Of a DNA stretch of 64,000 nucleotides, positions 25,844 to 33,537 are shown piece after piece; position 1 is the first letter of the stretch, and each line of letters begins with the position of its first letter. The stretch is from contig NZ_VIQO01000002.1 in assembly GCF_007483665.1 (NCBI RefSeq), positions 310,001 to 374,000 of the forward strand, read 5' to 3'. This DNA comes from Catellatospora sichuanensis. GTDB lineage: Bacteria; Actinomycetota; Actinomycetes; Mycobacteriales; Micromonosporaceae. A program made the translations under genes and the position numbers. The notes under the pieces are model-generated. The model saw only the letters and a list, made by a program, of their open reading frames with translations, did no database searches and was not told the DNA's origin.

Positions 25844-27667
25844 TTACCAGGTGCGGGGCCAGTAGAGGACGTCGGCGGAGGGGGTGCCGGGGCCGAGGAG
25901 GGCTTCCAGGGTGCGCTGGAGTTCGGCGTGGCGGGGGTGTCCGGGGGTGAGGACGACGCACGCGGCGTTCCACTTGGTGAGGTCCTTGCGGGCGTCCAGG
26001 CGGTGGTCGTCGTTGATCGCGGGGACCACCCCGGTGCGTGCCACCTCGGACAGCACCCAGGACGTCGTCCGCTTCTCGATGCCCATGGTCGCCTTGCCGT
26101 GCGGCCCGTGCGGGCCGATGAAGAAGCCCTCGGGCAGGGCGAACGCGGTCAGCGCCGAGGTCGCGTAGCGCATCGGCAGGGGCTGTTCCGGGGTCGGCAG
26201 CGGCACCGGCACGATGACGTCGCCGTCGCCGGCGCACTGTCGCCACAGGCCGTCGGCGAAGAACGCGGGCACCGCGGGCCGTTCGGTGGTCGGCAGCGGG
26301 GTTGGGAACAGCGGCAGCAGTGCCGCGGCGACCAGCGCCGGGACGCCCACCCGTACGCCGCGCAGGTCCGAGTGCGCGGCCTGCCGAAGCGCCACCACCA
26401 GCAGCACGGCCAGCAGCGGGATCGCGGCCAGGGCGAAGCGCATCGGCAGCGCGCCGTCCACCACGGGCAGATGCATGAGCAGCCGGTACGGGCCCGGCAG
26501 CGGGGTGCGCTCGTTGTGCAGCATGACCTGCGGGCCGAGCGCCAGCGCGCTCATCGCCAGTGCACCCGCGCCGCAGGCTGCCGCGAGCGCGTTGCGGCGC
26601 AGCCACACCAGCAGCCCGAGCGACAGCAGCACCAGCGGCCAGCCCAGGAACGTGTTGTATTCGGCCGGGCCGGTGGTCAGCTTCGCGGCCGTGTCGTCGC
26701 CGGCCAGCGTCAGCGGCGAGAACGCGGTGAACCCGGCCAGGTCGGCGGAGAAGTAGTAGGGGCTGAACACCCCGTCGGAGACCGACTGCGGGCCCTTGAA
26801 CTGGACCCAGAGCGGATACGCCAGCAGCGCCATCGCGACCGCGACGGCGATGGACAGCCCGGCGGCGAAGCGGGCCAGCACCGCCCGTGGCGGCCGGGTG
26901 ATCGCCACGTAGGTCACGGTCACGATGACCAGCGCGAGCGCGGTGAGGAACAGGGTCTCCTCGCCGATGAACACCTGCAGGCTGACCAGCACACCGAACA
27001 GGACGCCGCACCCGATGAAGCGACGCGGCCGGGCGGTGCCGGAGCGGGCCGCCCGGGCCAGCTCCACGACGCACCACAGCATGGGCGGGATCAGCCACTG
27101 CGCGGTCATGTGCAGGTGGCTGTTGGACTGCGACACCATGCCCGGGGCGAAGCCGCAGAACGCCGCGCCTACGGCGGCCGCGGTCCGGCTCGCGCCGAGC
27201 GTGCGGTGCAGCAGCAGGTACCAGGCGATCGCGGTGCCGGCCAGGTTGAGCGCGACCAGCAGGGCGAACGTGGTGGCTGCACCGAACGCGGCGGTGACCG
27301 GGGCGAGCAGGCCGCCGAGCAGGATGACCGTGGTGTTGGCGAGCAGGTTGACGCCGTACGGCGCGTTCAGGCGGTCGGTGACGAGGGAGAAGTCACCGCT
27401 CCACAGCATGGTGTCGTGCGCCAGGAACCACTCGTAGAGGATCTGGTCGGGCGGGTTCAAGGCGAGTGTCCGGATGTCCGGGTCGGGCCAGAGCCCGAGG
27501 GTGAGCCAGCCGGCGAGGGCCAGGAAGGCCAGGCAGACGCCGACGTCGCGGGTCCACTCGTGCCGCCGGGCGGGCCGCCCCACCGCGGACACGTCCTTAC
27601 CACCCCGTTGGCCAGGCAGTACGGCGTCTTCCGGGGTGGTGGTGAGGGCGGGCGCGGTGCTCGTCAC
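25844..27667 (-). CDS. Large polytopic membrane protein (GT-C-like)
   Basis: A 607-residue membrane protein with about 11-12 transmembrane helices and a soluble C-terminal domain of about 130 residues. The layout (short cytoplasmic N-terminus, first helix, loop with YEWFLAHDTMLWSGDF, many helices, extracytoplasmic tail) resembles GT-C glycosyltransferases or YfhO-like proteins using polyprenyl-linked sugars, but the expected catalytic acidic motif is not clear. GTG at 27667 follows TAGGGT by seven bases on the minus strand, so the mRNA may be leaderless. It stands alone, and the exact role is unknown. Confidence 0.82.
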   Translation of the reverse strand: MTSTAPALTTTPEDAVLPGQRGGKDVSAVGRPARRHEWTRDVGVCLAFLALAGWLTLGLWPDPDIRTLALNPPDQILYEWFLAHDTMLWSGDFSLVTDRLNAPYGVNLLANTTVILLGGLLAPVTAAFGAATTFALLVALNLAGTAIAWYLLLHRTLGASRTAAAVGAAFCGFAPGMVSQSNSHLHMTAQWLIPPMLWCVVELARAARSGTARPRRFIGCGVLFGVLVSLQVFIGEETLFLTALALVIVTVTYVAITRPPRAVLARFAAGLSIAVAVAMALLAYPLWVQFKGPQSVSDGVFSPYYFSADLAGFTAFSPLTLAGDDTAAKLTTGPAEYNTFLGWPLVLLSLGLLVWLRRNALAAACGAGALAMSALALGPQVMLHNERTPLPGPYRLLMHLPVVDGALPMRFALAAIPLLAVLLVVALRQAAHSDLRGVRVGVPALVAAALLPLFPTPLPTTERPAVPAFFADGLWRQCAGDGDVIVPVPLPTPEQPLPMRYATSALTAFALPEGFFIGPHGPHGKATMGIEKRTTSWVLSEVARTGVVPAINDDHRLDARKDLTKWNAACVVLTPGHPRHAELQRTLEALLGPGTPSADVLYWPRTW

Positions 27668-27803
27668 GCGCTTGACCCTAGCGCTTCGGTTGCGCCCGTG
27701 GCCTGTCGGCCGCTGTGCTCACGTTCTCCGGATAGCGACAACGGGCGTGCTTCGGGCCGGGGGGAACCGCTACCGTGGCAGGGCACAGCTACGTGCGGTA
27801 CGC

Positions 27804-27887
27804 GCCCGGGTGGTGGAACGGCAGACACGGTTGCCTTAAAAGCGACTGCCGAAAGGCGTGCGGGTTCGACCCCCGCCCCGGGCACCA
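27804..27887 (+). tRNA. tRNA-Leu(UAA), bldA type, with encoded CCA
   Basis: An 84-nt tRNA. The acceptor stem pairs GCCCGGG (27804-27810) with CCCGGGC (27877-27883), followed by A and a genomically encoded CCA. The D-arm contains TGGTGGAACGGCAGACAC. The anticodon arm GTTGC-CTTAAAA-GCGAC places TAA in the anticodon. A class II variable arm TGCC-GAAA-GGCG and a T-arm GCGGG-TTCGACC-CCCGC follow. It reads UUA, the rarest leucine codon in such genomes; the streptomycete equivalent is bldA. TACCGT at 27771 may be its -10 box. Confidence 0.93.
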
Positions 27888-28441
27888 GCAGGGTCTGCCG
27901 TGCTGGGCGCCGGTGTGCCGAATGGCATTGCCACGGACCCGTCGCCGAACGCGCGAATGGCGTGGCGAAAAGCTTCAGAAATAGTGACGCGCTCCGATCG
28001 CCTGCCACGGGGGAAGCGGGCGATTGGAGCGCGTTGTGGACGAGCATAGCGAGCGCCCGACGGTCTGTCACCCCTTGGTCGCCTGCTTTTCGCGCCGAGT
28101 TCTCCGAGACGTGGTAACGGTCGATGGCCGCGCTGTTGCGACGTGAATTCGCAGGCTTTTCATAAGGTTTCATTAAGGATCGGGCGCGGTGATTGTCCCG
28201 GGCCCGGTGTCATCCACGGCCGCAACCGCATCGACGTGGTGCCGGGAGCGATCGGCGTGCCGTCGGCGGGGGAGCAGTCGCGCCGATCGTGGACGTGGGC
28301 GGCCGTGTCGTCGCCCGACGTGACCTCCGACACCAGGGCAGGGCCCGTCGCCTGCGAAGCGTCCCGAAAACTGTGATCTCCGGGCGTGCGCCGATCCGCT
28401 ACTCTGTCGGCACATTCCCTGTAGAGGAGGCGAGACCCGCT
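27888..28441. other. Intergenic region after tRNA-Leu
   Basis: About 550 bp with no convincing gene. A 15-bp inverted repeat with one G-T pair (27988-28002 with 28019-28033) may end the tRNA transcript. A low-GC patch (TTTTCATAAGGTTTCATTAAGGATC, in part) lies near 28157-28182. The last 60 bp hold a probable promoter (TACTCT at 28400-28405) and an AGGAGG for the Bax1-I gene. No riboswitch is recognised. Confidence 0.6.
27988..28033 (+). terminator. Hairpin downstream of tRNA-Leu
   Basis: CGCGCTCCGATCGCC and GGCGATTGGAGCGCG pair over 15 bp with one G-T wobble around a 16-base loop, 100 bases after the tRNA. Confidence 0.6.
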
Positions 28442-29242
28442 GTGAAGAGTTCCAACCCGGTGCTCAGCCGCATCAGTGCGGCGGCGCAGCAGCCCCGGTA
28501 CACCGTGCCGGGCCAGGGCGCCCCGGCGGGCTACCCGGCGGGCGGCGGATACCCGGAGGTGGTCCAGTCCGGACACGTCGACCGGATGACCATCGACGAC
28601 GTCGTCGTCAAGACCGTGACCCTGCTCGCCACCACCGCGGTGGTCGCGGCGATCACCTGGACCGTGGTGCCGTTCGAGGTCATGCGGCCGGTGCTGTACG
28701 CGTCGATGTTCCTCGGCGTGATCGTCGGTCTGATCATCTCGTTCGCCCAGATCACCAACGCTGCGGTGATCGTCGGATACGCGGTGATCGAGGGCATCTT
28801 CCTCGGCCTGATCAGCAAGGCCTACGAGTACCTCTTCGACGGCATCGTGCTGCAGGCGGTCATCGCCACGCTCTCGGTGTTCCTCGCCATGGCTGCGCTC
28901 TACAAGATGAAGATCATTCGGGCCACCCCGAAGTTCATGAAGATCGTCATCGGTGCGGCGGCCGGCCTCGGCGTCGTCATGCTGGTCAACTTCGTGCTCT
29001 ACCTGTTCACCGACTCGGTCGGCCCGCTGCGTGACGGCAGCCCGATCGCCATCGGGTTCAGCCTGATCTGCATCGTGGTCGCGGCGCTGATGTTCGTGGT
29101 CAACTTCAAGCAGATCGAGGACGGCATCGCCGCCGGTCTGCCGCGCAAGTACGGCTGGCTGGGCGCGTTCGGCATCCTCGTCGAACTGGTCTGGCTCTAC
29201 CTGGAGATCCTGCGCCTGATCTCCTACTTCTCGGAAGACTGA
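28442..29242 (+). CDS. Bax inhibitor-1/YccA family membrane protein
   Basis: A 266-residue integral membrane protein of the bacterial Bax1-I/YccA-like family. A Pro/Gly/Tyr-rich cytoplasmic N-terminus of about 45 residues precedes seven hydrophobic segments, including VMRPVLYASMFLGVIVGLIISFAQI, AVIVGYAVIEGIFLGLISKAYE, the conserved GAAAGLGVVMLVNFVLYLF and the C-terminal VNFKQIEDGIAAGLPRKYGWLGAFGILVELVWLYLEILRL. The role in actinobacteria is unknown; relatives are calcium-leak channels or protease modulators. GTG at 28442 has AGGAGG 13 bases upstream. It ends in a U-tract terminator. Confidence 0.92.
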   Translation: MKSSNPVLSRISAAAQQPRYTVPGQGAPAGYPAGGGYPEVVQSGHVDRMTIDDVVVKTVTLLATTAVVAAITWTVVPFEVMRPVLYASMFLGVIVGLIISFAQITNAAVIVGYAVIEGIFLGLISKAYEYLFDGIVLQAVIATLSVFLAMAALYKMKIIRATPKFMKIVIGAAAGLGVVMLVNFVLYLFTDSVGPLRDGSPIAIGFSLICIVVAALMFVVNFKQIEDGIAAGLPRKYGWLGAFGILVELVWLYLEILRLISYFSED

Positions 29243-29269
29243 CCGGAGCGCCCGACCGGGCGCACCGAC

Positions 29270-29313
29270 GACCGCCGCCTTGGGGACTGCCCCGGGGCGG
29301 CGGTCCGTTTTCC
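29270..29313 (+). terminator. Intrinsic terminator after Bax1-I gene
   Basis: GACCGCCGCC and GGCGGCGGTC (10 bp, extended by an inner GGGG/CCCC pair) followed by CCGTTTTCC, a partial U-tract. It lies 28 bases after the stop. Confidence 0.8.
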
Positions 29314-29333
29314 GGGCCGGGACAATCGGGGGC

Positions 29334-29630
29334 GTGAGCATCGAGCAGCTGACGCGCGCCGTCGACCTCCTGGCCAACCAGGTCGGACACTGGACCCCCG
29401 CGCGCTGGCGCGACCAGGGTGAACAGCTGCACAAGCTGGTGCAGCGCCTCGCCGACCAGGCCGCGGACCTCACCGGCGCGCCGCGCCGCGATGTGCCCCG
29501 GCTGTCCGATCTGGCCCTGCCGGACCAACTCAAGGTCGTCGTCGCCGACCTCGTCGCGGCCGCACCCCCGCCGGACGTCACCAGCACCGCCGCCGAAGAG
29601 ATCGCCGCCCTCCGCCACACCCTCACCTGA
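29334..29630 (+). CDS. Small helical protein, unknown
   Basis: A 98-residue, mainly helical cytosolic protein (SIEQLTRAVDLLANQVGHWTPARWRDQGEQLHKLVQRLADQAADL, then DLALPDQLKVVVADLVAA). GTG at 29334 is chosen because upstream codons fall in the terminator of the previous gene and GACAAT lies seven bases upstream. Codon use is fully typical of the genome. No domain is recognised. It ends two bases before an inverted repeat element. Confidence 0.7.
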   Translation: MSIEQLTRAVDLLANQVGHWTPARWRDQGEQLHKLVQRLADQAADLTGAPRRDVPRLSDLALPDQLKVVVADLVAAAPPPDVTSTAAEEIAALRHTLT

Positions 29631-29631
29631 C

Positions 29632-29686
29632 AAAGGAAGGGCACCTTCTTAACGGAATACGTAGAAGAAGGTGCCCTTCTTAACGG
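29632..29686. repeat. AGGAAGGGCACCT repeat, copy 2 (inverted half-units)
   Basis: AGGAAGGGCACCTTCTTAACG followed by 10 bases and AAGAAGGTGCCCTTCTTAACG. GAAGGGCACCTTC and GAAGGTGCCCTTC are reverse complements, so the element folds into a hairpin. It lies between two genes that converge here. Confidence 0.7.
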
Positions 29687-29722
29687 CTCACCCGCAGTGA
29701 GCTGCGGGTTGGGATGGGCGGG

Positions 29723-30970
29723 TCAGCTGAGGCGCTCGATGACCATCGCCATGCCCTGGCCGCCGCCGACGCACATGGTCTCCAGGCCGATGCTCTTGTC
29801 GTGCCACTGCAGGTTGTTGATCAGCGTGCCGGTGATGCGGGCGCCGGTCATGCCGAACGGGTGGCCGACGGCGATCGCGCCGCCCATCACGTTCACCTTC
29901 TCCAGCGGCAGGCCCAGCTCCCGGTACGACGGGATGACCTGGGCCGCGAACGCCTCGTTGATCTCGGCGAGATCGATGTCGTCGATGGTCATGCCGGCCC
30001 GCTTGAGCGCCTGCCGGGTCGCCTCGACCGGGCCGATGCCCATGATCTCGGGGCTCATCGCGGTGACGCCCGTGGAGATGATCCGCGCCAGCGGGTTGAG
30101 CCCGAGTTCACGAGCCCGGCTGCCGCTCATGATCACGACCGCGGCCGCGCCGTCGTTGAGCGGGCAGCAGTTGCCCGCGGTGATCCGCCCGTCGGGGCGG
30201 AAGACCGGCTTGAGCCCGGCGGTGCCCTCCAGCGTCACTCCCGCGCGGGGGCCGTCGTCCTGGCTGACCACGGTGCCGTCGGGCAGGGTCACCGGCGTGA
30301 TCTCGCGGGCCCAGAAGCCGTTCTGGATCGCCTGCTCGGCGAGGTTCTGCGACCGTACGCCGAACGAGTCCATGTCCTCGCGGGTGACCCCGTGCAGCTG
30401 GGCCAGGTTCTCGGCGGTCTGACCCATGGTCAGGTAGATGTCGGGCAGTTCGCCGGCCTCGCGCGGGTCGGTCCAGTCCGGGGTGCCGGCTCCGGCGCGC
30501 TGCGCGGAGCGGGCCTGGGCCGCGTCGAAGCGCGGATTGTTCCAGCTCCCGCCGACGGCCGCGGCGGCGTCCGGGGGCAGCCAGTCCGAGTTGCCCCGGG
30601 CATACCGGGACACCATCTCGACGCCCGCCGAGATGAAGACGTCGCCCTCGCCCGCCTTGATCGCGTGGAACGCCATCCGGCTGGTCTGCAGCGAGGACGC
30701 GCAGTAGCGGGTGACCGTGGCGGCGGGCAGCGAGTCCAGGCCGAGCAGGGTGGAGACCACCTTGCCCATGTTGAAGCCCTGCTCGCCGCCGGGCAGGCCG
30801 CAGCCCAGGTAGAGGTCGTCGATCTCGGCCGGGTCCAGGGCTGGGATCTTGTCCAGGGCGGCCTGGATGATGGTGGCGGTGAGGTCGTCCGCGCGCAGGT
30901 CTTTCAAGGAGCCCTTGCCGGCCCGGCCGATGGGGGACCGGGCGGTGGCGACGATGACAGCATCTGACAT
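29723..30970 (-). CDS. Acetyl-CoA C-acyltransferase (thiolase)
   Basis: Thiolase of the beta-oxidation/acetoacetyl-CoA type, cleaving 3-ketoacyl-CoA with CoA. The 415-residue product has the nucleophile Cys90 in TRYCASSLQ, the catalytic His in AVGHPFGMTGAR (about 370) and the second Cys in CVGGGQG (about 400), plus NEAFAAQV. No paired 3-hydroxyacyl-CoA dehydrogenase gene is adjacent, so the physiological pathway is open. ATG at 30970 has no clear Shine-Dalgarno; TAACGT lies six bases upstream on the minus strand. Confidence 0.94.
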   Translation of the reverse strand: MSDAVIVATARSPIGRAGKGSLKDLRADDLTATIIQAALDKIPALDPAEIDDLYLGCGLPGGEQGFNMGKVVSTLLGLDSLPAATVTRYCASSLQTSRMAFHAIKAGEGDVFISAGVEMVSRYARGNSDWLPPDAAAAVGGSWNNPRFDAAQARSAQRAGAGTPDWTDPREAGELPDIYLTMGQTAENLAQLHGVTREDMDSFGVRSQNLAEQAIQNGFWAREITPVTLPDGTVVSQDDGPRAGVTLEGTAGLKPVFRPDGRITAGNCCPLNDGAAAVVIMSGSRARELGLNPLARIISTGVTAMSPEIMGIGPVEATRQALKRAGMTIDDIDLAEINEAFAAQVIPSYRELGLPLEKVNVMGGAIAVGHPFGMTGARITGTLINNLQWHDKSIGLETMCVGGGQGMAMVIERLS

Positions 30971-30976
30971 GAACGA

Positions 30977-30982
30977 ACGTTA
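30977..30982 (-). promoter_or_regulatory. Putative -10 box, leaderless thiolase gene
   Basis: TAACGT on the minus strand, six bases before the ATG. The surrounding bases are unusually A/T-rich for the region. Confidence 0.4.
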
Positions 30983-31040
30983 ACTCGCCGGTAACTTGCC
31001 CCACCAGACCGGGTGAGAAAGTCATCATCCGCGCTGGCCT

Positions 31041-31115
31041 GATCGCTCGACTTGCCGGGCAGGTGGGCGAACGAGGGCACAAGATACGCCCATCTGCCAG
31101 GCAAGTCGGACGATC
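31041..31115. repeat. Dispersed 75-bp palindromic element, copy C
   Basis: Third copy, between the thiolase promoter and the SGNH hydrolase stop. Arms GATCGCTCGACTTGCC and GGCAAGTCGGACGATC. The centre is the most diverged (GGTGGGCGAACG, AAGATACGCCCATC). Confidence 0.85.
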
Positions 31116-31139
31116 TTGGGCGGCTCGCGCGGCGGGCGG

Positions 31140-31943
31140 TCAGGGGAGGCGGGGGGTGACTCCGGCGGCGTGGGCGACGGCCGGGAGCAGCGCGTACGCC
31201 CAGACCCGGTACCCGTCCGCGGAGGGGTGGTAGCGGTCGACGGACAGCGTGTTCGGGTCGGCGCGGAACACCGGGCCGGTTTCGGCGGCCAGGTCCACCA
31301 CGGCACCTCCGGCGGCGTGCACCGCGCGCACCTGGGCCCGCGCCACCCGGCGGCCCAGGAAGCCGACGACCTGGCGCAGCGGCGGCGCGATGGCGCGGGC
31401 CGCCCCCAGATCAGGGCAGGTGCCGACGACGACCTCGACCCCGGCCTCGCGCAGCCGCCGCACCGCCGCGCCCAGGTAGGCCGCCGCGTCCGCCGGGCGG
31501 CGCAGCGTGATCGCGTCATTGCCGCCGACCAGGATCACCGCGACGTCCGGCCGGTCGCCCAGCAGGCAACGGGCCACCTGGGTGGCCAGGTCCGACGAGC
31601 GGGACCCGGCGACGCCGACGCTCGACAGCGCGACGGCCTGCACCGGCCCGCCCCTGCCGGATTCGCCGCCGGACAGCAGCGCGGCCAGCTGGCCGCCGAC
31701 GGTGTCGGCAACCCGGTCCACGCCCACGCCCAGGGCGGCGGAGTCGCCGAGCATGACCAGCCGCAGCGGGGTGGCGTTGTCCGCGCCCACAGTGGTGCGC
31801 AGCGCGAGGCCCAGCCCCGGCTTGGCGTACCGGCGGCTGCGCGCCACCACCGCCTCGGCCGCCAGCAGCGCCGCGCCGCCCACCGTGCCCGCGATGAGCG
31901 TGATCGCGGCGGCCTTCCCGATCCTCCGTGCCACGGAACTCAT
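31140..31943 (-). CDS. SGNH/GDSL hydrolase 1, membrane-anchored or secreted
   Basis: A 267-residue esterase/lipase-type SGNH hydrolase. The N-terminal hydrophobic segment (AAAITLIAGTVGGAALLAAEAVVA) is a signal peptide or anchor, so the enzyme is extracytoplasmic. Block I VMLGDSAALGVG (Ser68), block III VGGNDAI and the catalytic Asp/His block VDRYHPSADGY are all present. ATG overlaps the stop of the upstream paralog (ATGA), so the two are translated together. Substrate, perhaps an acylated cell-envelope polymer, is not known. Confidence 0.88.
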   Translation of the reverse strand: MSSVARRIGKAAAITLIAGTVGGAALLAAEAVVARSRRYAKPGLGLALRTTVGADNATPLRLVMLGDSAALGVGVDRVADTVGGQLAALLSGGESGRGGPVQAVALSSVGVAGSRSSDLATQVARCLLGDRPDVAVILVGGNDAITLRRPADAAAYLGAAVRRLREAGVEVVVGTCPDLGAARAIAPPLRQVVGFLGRRVARAQVRAVHAAGGAVVDLAAETGPVFRADPNTLSVDRYHPSADGYRVWAYALLPAVAHAAGVTPRLP

Positions 31944-33001
31944 GCCTGCTCCACTACGTTCGCCTGGTCAGCCAGGCCGGCGGGGGCCTCGCCCTGGCGG
32001 ACGACCTCCCACATGCGGCGGCGCAGCTGCGCCCACCGGCCGGCCGGGCCGCGATCACGGCCGTCGACGCGTACGCCGCTCACCTCGGTGCCGGCGTGGC
32101 GCGCCGCCTCGACCGCGGCCTGTGGCAGCGACCGTACCCCGTCCACGGCGGTTCGTGCGCCCGCTTCCACCCGCTGTGGCCCGGCCGGGCTGCGCAGGGC
32201 GGCCACCACCGTCGGCAGCAGCACCGACGCGGCCAGCGCGTAGCCCTCCGCGGACGGGTGAAAGCGGTCCCGGGCGAACAGCCGGTGCGGCTGGGCGGAG
32301 AACGTCGGCCCGAGCAGTTCACCCAGGGACACGGTGCGGCCCCCGGCCTCCACCACGGCGACGGTCTGCGCCGCGGCGAGCTGGCGGCTCCAGGTGCGGG
32401 CCAGCCAGCGCAGCGGTGGCCGGATCGGCTGCACCGCGCCGAGGTCGGGGCAGGTGCCCACGACGACGGTGGCGCCGGACTCGCGCAGGCGCCGCACCGA
32501 GTCGGCGAGGTGGCGCACGGAGGCGGCCTGGCCTGCCCGGTGGGTGATGTCGTTGGCTCCGATCAGGATGACCGCCAGGTCGGGGCGCAGTTCGAGGGCT
32601 TCTTCCACCTGGTGCACCAGCATTCCCGAGGTCGCGCCGACCACGGCCAGGCTGTGCAGCCGCACCGGCCTTTCCAGACGCCGGGACAGCCCGGTGGCGA
32701 TCAGCGCGGCCGGGGTCTGCCGGGCTCGCAGTGCACCGAAGCCGGCGGCCGAGGAGTCGCCGAGCATGGCCATGTGCACCGGCTCGCCGCCGAACCGGCC
32801 GCCGTAGAGGCCGTCGGAGCGCGGTGGCGGGGCCTGCGCGATGGGGATGGTGCGCCGGGCCGCCTCCACCTGGCCGAGCAGCACGCCGACCGTGGCCAGG
32901 CCGACCGCGGTCAGCGCGCCTCCGCCGTAGACGGCCAGCCGGGCCAGATCCCTGCCGCGACGGTGTGCCGCCGTGGCGCCCAGCGCAGTACGCTCGCTCA
33001 T
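31940..33001 (-). CDS. SGNH/GDSL hydrolase 2
   Basis: A 353-residue paralog of the following gene, first in the operon. The N-terminal helix (LAVYGGGALTAVGLATVGVLLG) probably anchors it outside the membrane. Blocks are AMLGDSSAAGFG, LIGANDITHRAG and ARDRFHPSAEGYALAA. It has a C-terminal extension of about 80 basic residues absent from its partner. ATG at 33001 is preceded by GAGGCGGG. Two adjacent, coupled SGNH enzymes suggest action on the same or sequential acyl substituents; that is inference. Confidence 0.88.
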   Translation of the reverse strand: MSERTALGATAAHRRGRDLARLAVYGGGALTAVGLATVGVLLGQVEAARRTIPIAQAPPPRSDGLYGGRFGGEPVHMAMLGDSSAAGFGALRARQTPAALIATGLSRRLERPVRLHSLAVVGATSGMLVHQVEEALELRPDLAVILIGANDITHRAGQAASVRHLADSVRRLRESGATVVVGTCPDLGAVQPIRPPLRWLARTWSRQLAAAQTVAVVEAGGRTVSLGELLGPTFSAQPHRLFARDRFHPSAEGYALAASVLLPTVVAALRSPAGPQRVEAGARTAVDGVRSLPQAAVEAARHAGTEVSGVRVDGRDRGPAGRWAQLRRRMWEVVRQGEAPAGLADQANVVEQA

Positions 33002-33137
33002 AGTGAACCCGCCTCACTCGGGAGACCCGTCGGGGAATCCTCTCTGAGGCTCCTACGTACCCAGCGGATCGTCAGCTGGTAACGCTCGCTCATGCGAGAA
33101 AGGTAGCGCTCTTCGGTTGCGCGCGGATGGAGGCGAG

Positions 33138-33506
33138 ATGGGACGCACATTGCGTCGTACCGCAGCGTTCACGGCGTTGTGGAAGGCACTCATCACGGGG
33201 AACGGCAGCAACGCCAGCCTGGCGGACCGGTTGGGCGCGATGCCGCGCATGGTTCTGGCCACGGTTCGCGGACGGTACGACGGCCTCGCCCGGCTCATGG
33301 CGATCAGCGCGGCCACGCTGTACGTGGTCTCCCCGGTCGACATGGTCCCCGAGGCGTTCCTCCTGGTGCTCGGCCTGGCCGATGACGTGATCATCGTCAG
33401 CTGGATCGCCGGGGCCCTGATCAGCGAAACCGACCGCTTCCTGATGTGGGAGAACGGCGTCAAAGCGCCCGTCGGCGGTCCGATCATCGACGGCGACGTC
33501 GCTTAA
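33138..33506 (+). CDS. DUF1232 (YkvA-like) membrane protein
   Basis: A 122-residue protein of the YkvA/DUF1232 family. The signature is in LMAISAATLYVVSPVDMVPEAFLLVLGLADDVIIVSWIAGAL, with the conserved SPVDMVPE and DD in a short hydrophobic hairpin. The family role is unknown. ATG at 33138 follows GGAGGCG; a GTG-open extension exists upstream but has no ribosome-binding site. It is transcribed divergently from the SGNH operon. Confidence 0.88.
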   Translation: MGRTLRRTAAFTALWKALITGNGSNASLADRLGAMPRMVLATVRGRYDGLARLMAISAATLYVVSPVDMVPEAFLLVLGLADDVIIVSWIAGALISETDRFLMWENGVKAPVGGPIIDGDVA

Positions 33507-33525
33507 CGGTGATTCAACACCGGTC

Positions 33526-33531
33526 TAGGCT
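33526..33531 (+). promoter_or_regulatory. Putative -10 box, leaderless cbs
   Basis: TAGGCT, six bases before GTG at 33538. No ribosome-binding site lies in between. Confidence 0.45.
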
Positions 33532-33537
33532 TGACGC

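Noticed and set aside
25802-28117. 770-codon plus-strand frame opposite the large membrane protein
   Set aside because: It runs through the tRNA gene and has shadow composition; the minus-strand membrane protein has proper helices and codon bias.
27804-28441. Integrated element at the tRNA-Leu gene
   Set aside because: No integrase, no duplicated tRNA 3' end downstream and normal gene content on both sides.
27888-28441. Riboswitch (c-di-AMP or similar) before the Bax1-I gene
   Set aside because: No recognisable conserved core; a short leader with -10 box and AGGAGG explains expression.
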